Shown here piece by piece: positions 8,055 through 18,433 of a DNA stretch of 64,000 bases (position 1 is its first letter; each line of letters opens with the position of its first letter). The position numbers and the translations under genes are program-made. The stretch comes from Halomonas sp. Y3 (GTDB lineage: Bacteria; Pseudomonadota; Gammaproteobacteria; Pseudomonadales; Halomonadaceae): positions 2,852,001 to 2,916,000 of the forward strand of contig NZ_CP099975.1 of the NCBI RefSeq assembly GCF_024137965.1, given 5' to 3'. The notes under the pieces are model-generated. The model worked only from the letters and a program-made list of their open reading frames with translations. It was not told where the DNA came from and did no database searches.

Positions 8055-8176
8055 CTTGACGGGGTGCCGGTGGAACCGGCTGAGATCGCCATACGACACT
8101 GCTTGCTCAGAGTGAGCCGTCGTCACGGCGGGGCCCGTTGAACCTGATCCGGTTAGTACCGGCGTAGGAATCAAGC
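8055..8176 (+). promoter_or_regulatory. TPP riboswitch (thi box) upstream of tenA
   Basis: Conserved TPP-aptamer elements appear in order: ACGGGGTGCC, GGCTGAGAT, CCCGTTGAACCTGATC, GGTTAGTACC and GGCGTAGGAAT, closed by CTTGA and TCAAG. The segment between CTGAGAT and CCCGTTGAACC is longer than in the second riboswitch at 9.0 kb and can pair with itself, which fits an extended P3 stem. Binding of thiamin pyrophosphate is expected to repress tenA. The region between it and the tenA start (about 95 bases) should hold the expression platform. Confidence 0.93.
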
Positions 8177-8271
8177 GGCGGCCTCCCCTCGGCTACCCTC
8201 GCGTAGCCCGCTGCTTACAGGCCCCCTCCCTCGCCCCCACTCCGGATCGTCACTCGTCTCCGGAGAAGATC

Positions 8272-8940
8272 ATGGGCTACCGCTTCAGCGATCTCACCGC
8301 CGCCTGCCAGGACGACTGGCGCGCCTATATCGAACACGACTTCGTGCGCGGCCTGGCCGAGGGCACCCTCGAGGAGGGCGCCTTTCGCCACTACCTGAAG
8401 CAGGACTACCTCTTCCTGATTCACTTCGCCCGGGCCTACGCCCTGGCCGCCTACAAGAGCCGCACCCTGGACGACCTGCGCCAGGCCCATGAGGGCCTCA
8501 AGGCCATCGTCGACCTGGAGCTGGGCCTTCACGTGGGCTTCTGCCAGGAATGGGGCATCAGCGAAGCGGACCTTGCCGCGCTGCCCGAGGCTCGGGCCAC
8601 CATGGCCTACACCCGCTACGTGCTGGATACCGGCAACCGCGGCGACCTGCTCGATCTGCACGTGGCCCTGGCTCCTTGCCTGGTCGGCTACGGCGAGATC
8701 GCCGACTGGATCAACGCCCGGCCTGGCACCGTGCGCGGCGACGCCAACCCCTTTGAGGCCTGGATCGCCATGTACGAGAGCGAGGAGTTCCAGGCCGCCC
8801 GCCGCGCCGAGGAGGCCTGGCTCGACGCCCGCCTGAAGGATGTCACCCCGGCGCGCTTCGCCGAGCTTACCCAGGTCTTTCGCGACGCCACACGGCTCGA
8901 GATCGACTTCTGGCAGATGGGGCTGGACCGCGCCGACTGA
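8272..8940 (+). CDS. tenA: Thiaminase II / aminopyrimidine aminohydrolase TenA
   Basis: The protein has 222 residues, the usual TenA length, and is all helical. The Cys-type active site is visible in ALAPCLVGYGEI (about residue 138), and KQDYLFLIHFARAYALA near residue 45 supplies the aspartate and tyrosine of the pocket. TenA salvages thiamin breakdown products by hydrolysing aminomethyl-pyrimidine to HMP, the same pyrimidine that ThiC makes. GGAGAAG precedes the ATG. The gene is cytoplasmic and preceded by a TPP riboswitch, so it should be switched on when thiamin pyrophosphate is scarce. A second riboswitch separates it from thiC. Confidence 0.92.
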   Translation: MGYRFSDLTAACQDDWRAYIEHDFVRGLAEGTLEEGAFRHYLKQDYLFLIHFARAYALAAYKSRTLDDLRQAHEGLKAIVDLELGLHVGFCQEWGISEADLAALPEARATMAYTRYVLDTGNRGDLLDLHVALAPCLVGYGEIADWINARPGTVRGDANPFEAWIAMYESEEFQAARRAEEAWLDARLKDVTPARFAELTQVFRDATRLEIDFWQMGLDRAD

Positions 8941-11115
<2,175 letters not shown>

Positions 11116-11152
11116 GGCGCTGTCTGCGCAAGCGACGACAAGCTCGTGAACC

Positions 11153-11180
11153 ATCACGCCGGCCCTGGGGCCGGCGTGAT
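11153..11180. terminator. Perfect hairpin between convergent thiC and GIDE-LemA genes
   Basis: Bases 11153-11165 (ATCACGCCGGCCC) and 11168-11180 are perfect reverse complements, giving a 12-13 bp GC-rich stem with a tiny loop. It sits between the stops of two converging genes, so it can serve both strands. There is no clear T-run on either side, so it may be a weak intrinsic terminator or an RNA-stabilising end. Confidence 0.6.
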
Positions 11181-11183
11181 GCG

Positions 11184-13436
11184 CTATACCGCTGCCAGGC
11201 TGGGCGCCTCTCGCCGGAAACCACCGGGCCCTGCCAGGAGCAGATCCGGGAAGGAGGCGATGCGCGCGTTGTAGCGCTCGATGCTTGCCAGGTAGGCGTC
11301 CCGCAGGAAGGCCAGGTAGTTCTCCGTGGCTTCCATGCGCTCCATCAGATCCCCCATCACCTCATGGCCGCGCAGCTCGGGATAGGCCTCGGCCCGGGCC
11401 TGCAGGCCGGCCAGGGCATGGCGGTCGTGCTCGAGCTGCTCGGGCAGCGACGCCATGTCGGGACTCGCGTCGCGCCGCTCCGCGAGCCAGGCGAGCAGCT
11501 TGCGCTCGTGTTCCAGATACCCTCTGGCCAGCCCCAGCAGGTTCTCCCAGAGGTCGGCGCGGGCCTGCAGCTGGGTCCAGACATGCTGGCGCTGCCGGGT
11601 CACCGCATGGCGCAGATAGACCAGATCGTTATAGTGCAGTACCGCCGCGCAGCCCAGCATCAGCAGAGGGGGCAAGGTGGCGAGCAGCACCAGGTGATCC
11701 GCCGTCAGGCTGCCGCCCATCACCAGCAGCCCCATCAGCGCGCCGAGCAGCAGCCCCAGGCCAGCGGCGATCAGCGAAAACCCGGCGCCGGCGCGGCGCA
11801 GGTAGAGGTGCGACTCGTCGGGCTCGGCGACCAGGAAAGGCTGCCCCGGCTCCTGCTGGATCTGCAGGGTGCCAGGCGCGTCGGGATTGAGCCCCGCGTG
11901 GCCGACCACCAGCACCGGGTCGCCCTGCTGCAGCCAGCTTTCGGTATGCCGGTAGCGCTCGCCGTTCTCGCGCACCTCCTGACAGCGCCGATGCCGATAG
12001 CGAATCTCTGCCCCTCTCAGCGCCACCGGCGTCTGTTCGGGCGCCTCGCCCTCTCCGGGCGGCTCCCCGACGATGCGCGCCGGCGGCAGGGCCAGGCGCT
12101 CCGAGACCTGCTCCCACCGCCCCTTCTTGCCCTTGCCCTTGTAGCGCTCCACCAGATAGCGATAGGCCACCACATCCTTAACCCCCGTGTAGGGGGTGGT
12201 AAGCGGTGCCTCGCCGGCACACTCGAGGCGCCCTACCTTCTTGACCAGGCCGTAGCTGACCCGGCCGGAGCGGTTGAGCGGCAGGTTATCGATCAGGCGC
12301 TTGATGCGAATGGCGTTCAGGCCGCGCCACAGGCCGAAACCGCCGGCGCCCCCCGCCATCAGGACCAGCGCCCACATCCACAGCGAGAAGCGCAGGGGGG
12401 CCGCCGCCACGTCGGGGGTCGGCCGCTGCGCCTCGCCGGAGGGTTCCGGCAGCGCCGCCAGGGCGTCAGCCACCGCCAGTCGTGCCATGCGCCGGTCCAG
12501 CCAGCCGCCGGCGCTGGCCTGCATCTGCTCGCCCAGAGCGTGCAGGTCGGCCAGGACCGCCTCGCCCTGCGACGATTCCGCCAGGGGCCGCCACGCCTCC
12601 ACGCGCCGCTCCAGCAGCTCGGCGGCCCCCTGCCACTCGCGGCGCATGTCGTTGGCGCCCATCAGCAGCAGCTGGCCGCTGATCAGCACCATCAGCACGC
12701 TGGCATACAGCCAGAAGGTGTGCACGCCAACCCCTACCAGCACCAGCCCGGCGCCCAGCGACACCGCCAGCACGCCGGCGCCGAGCAGCGCCGCACCCTG
12801 GAGGCCGCGCTCACCGCCGGCCTGCTCCAGCGCACCGGCAGGCGTCACGGTGCCGGGAATGCCGTGGCGATCACGGGCGTGGGGCACGACACTATCCTCG
12901 CCGCGATATTCGGCCACCAGCTCCAGCGCCATGGGGGCGTCTGCCGGTATCGCCCACTCGCGGGTGCGGATATTGCCCGAGCGGTTATAGTGGCTCTGCG
13001 GAATCCGCCAGTCGCCGGGCGGGTCGTCGGCCAGCCTGACGCTGCTGTCGGGATGAGCCCCCACCCCGGGCATCAGGGCGAGCGACCGACCGCTGATGGC
13101 GTCCGCTACGGGCAGCACCGCCACGCTACGATACCCGTGATCCGTGGTACGCCAGCGGCGGGAATCGCCATCCCGCACGCGGCGTTCGCGCCGATACTCC
13201 ACCCAGAGCACCCGCTCGCCGGAGTAGGGGGCAGTGACACTCGACCGCTCCGGACGGGTCTCCACCTGCAGGCGATAGGGGCCTTCCAGCAGCGCCGTTG
13301 CGGCGCTGACGTTGAGCCGCTGCCACTGCCGCGCCTCGCCGAGGCGCTCCAGCCCCGCGGTCACCAGCCACCAGGACAGGGCCATCAGCCCCAGCCCCAG
13401 CAGCAGCCCCAGCTTTCGCTGCACACCGATCGTCAT
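11184..13436 (-). CDS. Membrane protein with GIDE (E3 ligase-like) and LemA domains
   Basis: The protein has 750 residues. A membrane helix lies at residues 8-25 and a 200-residue probably extracytoplasmic segment follows. A helix pair (about 220-275) comes next, then a GIDE-type domain (about 375-560) with ALRGAEIRYRHRRC and GDPVLVVGHAG, then two helices, and a C-terminal LemA-like coiled helical domain (about 620-745). The LemA features are QLQARADLWENLLGLARGY and YNARIASFPDLL. GIDE is the membrane-side domain of the mitochondrial E3 ligase MUL1 and also occurs in bacteria, often with LemA; its bacterial role is not established. A strong Shine-Dalgarno (GGAGGGGG) fixes the start at 13436. 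It stands alone, convergent with thiC. The domain calls are good; the function is unknown. Confidence 0.75.
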   Translation of the reverse strand: MTIGVQRKLGLLLGLGLMALSWWLVTAGLERLGEARQWQRLNVSAATALLEGPYRLQVETRPERSSVTAPYSGERVLWVEYRRERRVRDGDSRRWRTTDHGYRSVAVLPVADAISGRSLALMPGVGAHPDSSVRLADDPPGDWRIPQSHYNRSGNIRTREWAIPADAPMALELVAEYRGEDSVVPHARDRHGIPGTVTPAGALEQAGGERGLQGAALLGAGVLAVSLGAGLVLVGVGVHTFWLYASVLMVLISGQLLLMGANDMRREWQGAAELLERRVEAWRPLAESSQGEAVLADLHALGEQMQASAGGWLDRRMARLAVADALAALPEPSGEAQRPTPDVAAAPLRFSLWMWALVLMAGGAGGFGLWRGLNAIRIKRLIDNLPLNRSGRVSYGLVKKVGRLECAGEAPLTTPYTGVKDVVAYRYLVERYKGKGKKGRWEQVSERLALPPARIVGEPPGEGEAPEQTPVALRGAEIRYRHRRCQEVRENGERYRHTESWLQQGDPVLVVGHAGLNPDAPGTLQIQQEPGQPFLVAEPDESHLYLRRAGAGFSLIAAGLGLLLGALMGLLVMGGSLTADHLVLLATLPPLLMLGCAAVLHYNDLVYLRHAVTRQRQHVWTQLQARADLWENLLGLARGYLEHERKLLAWLAERRDASPDMASLPEQLEHDRHALAGLQARAEAYPELRGHEVMGDLMERMEATENYLAFLRDAYLASIERYNARIASFPDLLLAGPGGFRREAPSLAAV

Positions 13437-13600
13437 CCTGCCCCCTCCACGTTGCCGACAGCACCCAGTGTAGCGAGGCTCGGCGGCGGCGCCCCCTGCA
13501 TATGCAGGGGAGCCACGATGCTCGCGGGCCGGAAAACGGCTCTCAACGGTGAGTTTGGCTAGGCTGTAGCGGTTGCCCCCTCGATGCCCAGGAGACCTCG

Positions 13601-14170
13601 ATGTCAGAGATGGAACGGTCAGAAACGGACCGCTATGCCTACCCCCACCGCGTGCTGCACTGGCTGGTGGCCGCCGTGATGCTGCTGGCGCTGGCCAGCG
13701 GGCTGACCCTGGGCTTCCTCGGCTTCGAGGGGGCCATGGAGCGGCTCGGCCGCGCCGGCACCGACGCTCTCTACACCGGCCACAAGTCCCTCGGCGTGGC
13801 GCTGCTGGCGCTGATGACCCTGCGCCTGGCCACGCGGCTGCTCTACGTGGTGCCCGACCATGAGCCGCCACTGCCCGCCTTCCAGCGCATCCTCAGCACG
13901 GCGGTGCACCATCTGCTCTACCTGGTGCTGCTGGCCCAGCCGCTGCTGGGCTGGGCCGCCACCGCCAGCGGCGACTTTCCGGTGCAGTTCCTGCACTGGC
14001 ACCTGCCCGGCATCGTGCCGGTGAACGAGGCGCTCTCGGAGCGGCTGTTCGGCTGGCACGGCTGGCTGGGCTGGGTGATCCTCGGCCTGGTGGCCCTGCA
14101 TATCGCCGGCGCCCTCTACCACTGGCTGATTCGCCGCGACGGCGTGATGAAGCGCATGAGCCTGTTTTGA
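13601..14170 (+). CDS. Cytochrome b561 family protein
   Basis: The protein has 189 residues with four membrane helices. The haem-ligand histidines appear in YPHRVLHWLVA (helix 1), YTGHKSLG (helix 2), HHLLYLVLLAQPLLGW (helix 3) and FGWHGWLGW...ALHIAGALYHW (helix 4). This is the prokaryotic CybB-type b561, a membrane dihaem protein that passes electrons from ubiquinol, for example to superoxide. CAGGAGACC precedes the ATG; an internal ATG nine bases on is possible. It lies alone between the GIDE-LemA gene (divergent) and the sugar phosphorylase gene. Confidence 0.9.
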   Translation: MSEMERSETDRYAYPHRVLHWLVAAVMLLALASGLTLGFLGFEGAMERLGRAGTDALYTGHKSLGVALLALMTLRLATRLLYVVPDHEPPLPAFQRILSTAVHHLLYLVLLAQPLLGWAATASGDFPVQFLHWHLPGIVPVNEALSERLFGWHGWLGWVILGLVALHIAGALYHWLIRRDGVMKRMSLF

Positions 14171-14237
14171 CGGCCCCGCAGGGCTGGCACGCCCCCTGCA
14201 TGAAAGGGGGTAACGCCAGCCCCCGGAGCGCCCCGCC

Positions 14238-16037
14238 ATGCCCGACCGCCCCACCGCCTCCCCCATCTTCACCCCCTCCCTCGCCACGCCGCTGGACGCC
14301 GAGGGCTTTCGCCGCCGCGCCCGGGCGCACCTTGACCTGCTGTATGGCGAACGCGCCGAGGAGGTGCTGCGCCGCCTGCTCACCCTGCTGGGCCATCAGG
14401 CACCGCCCTCGCCGGCGCCCTCCCGGGGTGAATCCCCCGCACCGCTGTGGAGCGAGCGGGACCAGTGGCTGATCGGCTACGGCGACAGCCTCCTCGACGG
14501 CGACCGCCCACCCCTCGAGGTGCTGGGGGACTTCCTCGATGAGCGCCTGCCCGATACCTTCAGCGGCGTGCACCTGCTGCCCTTCTTCCCCTGGAGCAGC
14601 GACGACGGCTTCTCGGTGATCCACTACCGGGAGGTGGACCCGGCGCTGGGCGACTGGGAGCAGATCCGCGCCCTGGCCAAGGGGCGCGACCTGGCGGTGG
14701 ACCTGGTGCTCAACCATGTCTCGCGGGAGTCGCTGTGGTTCGTCGACTACCTGACCGGCAGCCAGCCGGGGCGGGACTTCTTTATCGAGATGGACCCGGA
14801 GACCGACCTCTCGGCGGTAGTCCGCCCGCGCAGCTCGCCGCTGCTGGTGCCGGTGCCTACCCGCCGCGGCACCCGCCACCTCTGGGCCACCTTCTCCGAG
14901 GACCAGATCGACCTGAACTTCGCCAATCCGGACGTGCTGCTGGAGTTCATCGGCATCCTGCTCTTCTACCTCAGCCAGGGCGCCCGCATCGTCCGCCTCG
15001 ACGCCATCGCCTACCTCTGGAAGGAGATAGGCACCCCCTGCATCCACCTGCCCCAGACCCACGAGGTGGTGCGCCTGCTGCGCGCCGTGGTGGACCATGT
15101 GGCGCCGGGTACCCTGCTGCTCACCGAGACCAACGTGCCCCACCACGAGAACCTCAGCTACTTTGGTCTGGAACGTCTTGCAGAAGGTAGGGAGCCCGAC
15201 GAGGCGCACCTGGTCTACCAGTTCTCGCTGCCGCCGCTGCTGCTGCACACCCTCACCGCCGGCGACGCCACCCTGCTGGCCGACTGGCTCGAGAGCCTGC
15301 CCGAGCTGCCGCCGGGGTGCAGCTACCTCAACTTCACCGCCAGCCACGACGGCATCGGCGTGCGCCCCCTGGAAGGCTGGCTGCCCCCCCACGAGATCGA
15401 GGCGCTGCTGGAGCTGATGCACCGCTTCGGCGGCTTCGTCAGCATGCGAAGGCGCGCCGACGGCACGGACATGCCCTACGAGATCAACATCACCTGGTTC
15501 GACGCCATGCGGGGCACCCGGCGCGGCCCCGACCCCTGGCAGGTGGAGCGCTTCCTCTGCAGCCAGCACCTGATGCTGGCTCTGCGGGGCATTCCGGCGC
15601 TCTACCTGCACTGCCTGACCGCCACCCCCAACGACCTGGAAGGCGTGGAGCGCAGCGGCCGGCTGCGATCCATCAATCGCCGCCGCTGGCGCCTGAACGA
15701 GCTCGAGGAGCTGCTCGACAGCCGCCACACCCCGACCCGAGAGGTCTTCCTGGCCCTCAAGCGGCGCCTGGCCGTGCGCCGGGCGGAGCCCTGCTTCCAT
15801 CCCGACGCCCCCCAGCAGGTCCACCCCGCCCCGCCGGGGCTGCTGGTGGTGGAGCGCGGCCCGCTGAACGATGGCCGCCGCCTGCTGGCGATCCACAACG
15901 TCAGCGACCAGCGCCAACCGCTGGAGGTGGCGGCGCTGGCCGAGGGGAAGTGGTTCGACCTGCTGGAGAATGGGCCCTGGGCGCCGGTGGAGAGCCTCGC
16001 CCCCTACCGCACCCTGTGGCTGGTGAGTGAGGGGTGA
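14238..16037 (+). CDS. GH13 sugar phosphorylase, probably glucosylglycerate phosphorylase
   Basis: The protein has 599 residues, a GH13 (subfamily 18-like) alpha-amylase-fold protein related to sucrose phosphorylase. Visible catalytic motifs are the nucleophile Asp in ARIVRLDAIAYLWK, the acid/base Glu in LLTETNVPHHEN and the transition-state Asp in NFTASHDGIGVRP. The early motif HLLPFFPWSSDDGFSV is typical of sucrose and glucosylglycerate phosphorylases. The gene faces an operon for glucosylglycerate synthesis (gpgP-gpgS), so reversible phosphorolysis of glucosylglycerate to glucose-1-phosphate and glycerate is the best guess. Sucrose phosphorylase or another glucoside phosphorylase remains possible. 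It is soluble, without a signal peptide. Confidence 0.8.
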   Translation: MPDRPTASPIFTPSLATPLDAEGFRRRARAHLDLLYGERAEEVLRRLLTLLGHQAPPSPAPSRGESPAPLWSERDQWLIGYGDSLLDGDRPPLEVLGDFLDERLPDTFSGVHLLPFFPWSSDDGFSVIHYREVDPALGDWEQIRALAKGRDLAVDLVLNHVSRESLWFVDYLTGSQPGRDFFIEMDPETDLSAVVRPRSSPLLVPVPTRRGTRHLWATFSEDQIDLNFANPDVLLEFIGILLFYLSQGARIVRLDAIAYLWKEIGTPCIHLPQTHEVVRLLRAVVDHVAPGTLLLTETNVPHHENLSYFGLERLAEGREPDEAHLVYQFSLPPLLLHTLTAGDATLLADWLESLPELPPGCSYLNFTASHDGIGVRPLEGWLPPHEIEALLELMHRFGGFVSMRRRADGTDMPYEINITWFDAMRGTRRGPDPWQVERFLCSQHLMLALRGIPALYLHCLTATPNDLEGVERSGRLRSINRRRWRLNELEELLDSRHTPTREVFLALKRRLAVRRAEPCFHPDAPQQVHPAPPGLLVVERGPLNDGRRLLAIHNVSDQRQPLEVAALAEGKWFDLLENGPWAPVESLAPYRTLWLVSEG

Positions 16038-16048
16038 GTCGTGATGCT

Positions 16049-16078
16049 GCCACCAACCTCGCCGGTGGCAACGGTTTT
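16049..16078 (+). terminator. Probable terminator after sugar phosphorylase
   Basis: GCCACC (16049-16054) pairs with GGTGGC (16064-16069), followed by AACGGTTTT. The stem is short but ends in a small T-run 12 bases after the stop codon. The next bases (16077-16109) repeat variants of AGCTTA three or four times (acagcttatagcttaaagcttacagct), whose purpose I cannot tell. Confidence 0.45.
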
Positions 16079-16101
16079 ACTTACAGCTTATAGCTTAAAG
16101 C

Positions 16102-17328
16102 TTACAGCTCCTCGCGGGGGTCGTTGTCCGCCTCCACGGCGTCGTGGAGGCGCCCCAGCAGGTCCGGGATCGCCGAGCGAACCCGGTTCCAGCTGGGAAT
16201 GAAGGGACGCTCGCCGGGGTTGTCGAGAAAGACGCTGCCCGCCTCCAGCAGGTTGGCGGCGAAGAGCTCCACGGCGCGCTCCTCAGCGTGGCGGTCCAGC
16301 GAGAGGCCGTTCATCACGGCGTCGTGGTGGTAGGCCTCGATCAGGTCCAGGGCCAGGCGGTAGTAGGTGGCCTTGAGGGTGCGGAACCCTTCGGCGCTGA
16401 AGGTCACCCCCTGGGTGGCCAGCTTGCGGTAGAGCGCCTTGGCGATATCCAGGCTCATGCGGTTGAGCCCGCCGGCGGGGTCCTCCTCCGAGACCGGCTG
16501 ATGCTTGTGGTCGTAGCAGTCGGCCAGGTCCACCTGGCAGAGCCGCTTGGTGGAGTGGTTGCGGTGCACCTCGGAGAGCACGCCAATCTCCAGGCCCCAG
16601 TCCGCCGGGATGCGGATACCGTCGAGCACCTCGGCGCGCATGGCGAACTCCCCGGAGAGCGGGTAGCGATAGCTATCCAGGTACGCCAGATAGGGCAGCG
16701 GCCCGTGCATCTGCTTGAGCGCTCGCAGCAGCGGCGTCACCATCAGCCGCGACACCCGCCCGTTGAGCTTGCCCTCAGCGATGCGCGGGTAGTAGCCCTT
16801 GCAGAACTCGTAGTTGAAGTGGGGATGGGCCACCGGATAGAAGAGCCGCGCCAGCAGGCCCCGGTCGTAGGTGAGGATGTCGCAGTCGTGAAGCCCGACC
16901 ACGGCGCCGCGCCCGGAGGCCTGCACATAGCCCGCGCAGAACCAGACGTTGCGCCCCTTGCCGGGCTCCTGGGGCGAGAGCCCCTGCTCGGCCAGCTCCG
17001 CATCCAGGGCGCGCAGCCGCGGGCCGTCGTTCCAGAGGATGCGGTGGCGCTGGGGAAGCCGGGCGAAGAACTTGCGGGCGTGGAGAAACTGCTCGCGGTC
17101 GGCCCGGTCCAGCCCGATCACGATCTCGTCCAGGTAGGGCACCCCGGCCAGGGTCTCGACGATATGCTCAAGCGCCGGCCCCTCAAGCTCCGAGTAGAGC
17201 GAAGGCAGAATCAGGCTCATGGGCCGGCGGCGGCCAAACTCGCAGAGCTCGGCTTCAAGGGCCGCCACCGGCCGCCGGGTCAGGTTGTGAAAGTCAGTAA
17301 TGATGCCGTTCTGATGGAAGTCGCTCAT
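16102..17328 (-). CDS. gpgS: Glucosyl-3-phosphoglycerate synthase-like glycosyltransferase
   Basis: The protein has 408 residues and belongs to the GT-A-fold, GT81-like family of glucosyl- or mannosyl-3-phosphoglycerate synthases. Motifs are SLILPSLYSELEGPAL at the donor-binding start, GLHDCDILTYD (the metal-binding D-x-D equivalent), KLNGRVSRLMVTPLLRAL and GLEIGVLSEV. It would join glucose from a nucleotide-glucose to 3-phosphoglycerate, the first step to the compatible solute glucosylglycerate. Its ATG overlaps the stop of the phosphatase gene (ATGA), so the two are coupled, in the order phosphatase then synthase. The sugar (glucose rather than mannose) is inferred from the adjacent phosphorylase. 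Confidence 0.85.
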   Translation of the reverse strand: MSDFHQNGIITDFHNLTRRPVAALEAELCEFGRRRPMSLILPSLYSELEGPALEHIVETLAGVPYLDEIVIGLDRADREQFLHARKFFARLPQRHRILWNDGPRLRALDAELAEQGLSPQEPGKGRNVWFCAGYVQASGRGAVVGLHDCDILTYDRGLLARLFYPVAHPHFNYEFCKGYYPRIAEGKLNGRVSRLMVTPLLRALKQMHGPLPYLAYLDSYRYPLSGEFAMRAEVLDGIRIPADWGLEIGVLSEVHRNHSTKRLCQVDLADCYDHKHQPVSEEDPAGGLNRMSLDIAKALYRKLATQGVTFSAEGFRTLKATYYRLALDLIEAYHHDAVMNGLSLDRHAEERAVELFAANLLEAGSVFLDNPGERPFIPSWNRVRSAIPDLLGRLHDAVEADNDPREEL

Positions 17329-18266
17329 GGCAGGCTCTCCTCCAGCGGCGCCGGGGTCGTTTCACGCAGCACCGCCGGAATTACCCGGCGGTCGGCTCGC
17401 CCCCACCAGTGGGCCACCCCCTCGGCCCAGCCGGCGGGGCCGGTCGCTTCGCTGCGATAGAGCGACGGCTGCCGCGGCGACACGTCAAGGCCGTGGCAGC
17501 CGCGGATCACCACCGCCTGATCCACCGCCTCGAGCATGGGAATATCGTTGGGGCCATCCCCCAGCGCCAGGGTCAGCGGCCGCCGGCCGCGCAGCGCCTC
17601 GAAGCGCTCGATCAGCCAGCTTACCGCACTCCCCTTGTGCACGGTGCCGGTGGCGTGCCAGAAGCGCCCGCCGCGCACCAGCTGCAGGCCGTCGCCGGCG
17701 AGTCCCTCGCGAAAGCCCTCGAGCCGCGACTCGTCATCTTCCCAGACCAGCGGCTCGCTGCCCTCGCGCATACGCGCCAGGCGCGCCTCGGGCTCGGGCA
17801 GGCCGGTGTAGTCGACCAGCTCATCGAGGGACATCTCGCTCATGGTGGTGAAGCGCACGCCGAGCCGCTCGCGCCACACCGCCAGGCGCTTGCGCACGAA
17901 GCCGATGTCCACCCCCAGGGTGCGGATAGCCAGGCCATCGGGGCCGGGACGGTCGATGCGGGCGTGACACCAGGCCGGCGGCAGCCCGACCACGGCGCCG
18001 TTCTCGGCGATGAAGGGGGTATCGGTCAGGCCCAGGGCCTGGCGCAGCGGCACGATCTCGCTGCGGGTCTTGCTGGTCACCGGAATGACCGGCACGCCGA
18101 GCTGCTTGAGCTGGGCCAGCCAGGGACGCGCCGGGCCCCAGTCGTAGCTGTGGTGGTCGAGCAGCGAGCCATCCAGGTCGGTGAACAGCAGGCGCGGGGT
18201 AAAGGCGGCGTCGGTGCTCTCCCGCGACATGCTGGCAGGCGTGGTGTATTTCGCAGAATCGGTCAT
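17325..18266 (-). CDS. gpgP: HAD-IIB glucosyl/mannosyl-3-phosphoglycerate phosphatase
   Basis: The protein has 313 residues, a HAD-superfamily phosphatase of the MpgP type. Motif I is LLFTDLDGSLLDH, motif II is VIPVTSKTRSE and the late motif is LALGDGPNDIPML, with the acidic metal ligands. It should remove phosphate from glucosyl-3-phosphoglycerate made by the coupled synthase gene. The start at 18266 is preceded by AGGAGCTGCC; upstream in-frame starts lack such a signal. The first 28 residues before the HAD core are a variable leader. A sigma-54-like promoter lies 69-84 bases upstream, so the operon is probably under nitrogen control. Confidence 0.87.
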   Translation of the reverse strand: MTDSAKYTTPASMSRESTDAAFTPRLLFTDLDGSLLDHHSYDWGPARPWLAQLKQLGVPVIPVTSKTRSEIVPLRQALGLTDTPFIAENGAVVGLPPAWCHARIDRPGPDGLAIRTLGVDIGFVRKRLAVWRERLGVRFTTMSEMSLDELVDYTGLPEPEARLARMREGSEPLVWEDDESRLEGFREGLAGDGLQLVRGGRFWHATGTVHKGSAVSWLIERFEALRGRRPLTLALGDGPNDIPMLEAVDQAVVIRGCHGLDVSPRQPSLYRSEATGPAGWAEGVAHWWGRADRRVIPAVLRETTPAPLEESLP

Positions 18267-18334
18267 GGCAGCTCCTGGGGCATGGCATCTGGTGCGTGGC
18301 ATCGGATCGTGATGGCCAGTCATGCCCAATGCCT

Positions 18335-18350
18335 TGCACAGGGCGTGCCA
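18335..18350 (-). promoter_or_regulatory. Sigma-54 (-24/-12) promoter for gpgP-gpgS
   Basis: Read on the minus strand the bases are TGGCACGCCCTGTGCA. Against the sigma-54 consensus TGGCACG-N4-TTGCA this matches every fixed position but one, and the GG and GC pairs have the required spacing. Transcription would begin near 18324, giving a leader of roughly 58 bases before gpgP. An NtrC-type palindrome lies upstream at 18415-18433. Confidence 0.72.
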
Positions 18351-18414
18351 GACGGCAGGATGGGCCCTTTATGCGCACCAGCGGGCCTCAGCCGCACCAA
18401 AAAGCAGCATTGGC

Positions 18415-18433
18415 GCGCACTAAAAAAGTGCGC
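18415..18433. promoter_or_regulatory. NtrC-type enhancer palindrome
   Basis: GCGCACT and AGTGCGC flank five A residues, forming a perfect palindrome whose core is GCAC-N7-GTGC, the pattern of NtrC sites at glnA. Its centre is about 100 bases upstream of the predicted sigma-54 start for gpgP, a normal enhancer distance. GCACC half-sites lie near 18374 and 18393. It could also affect the divergent CapA-MurF gene, for which I found no good sigma-54 promoter. Confidence 0.6.
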
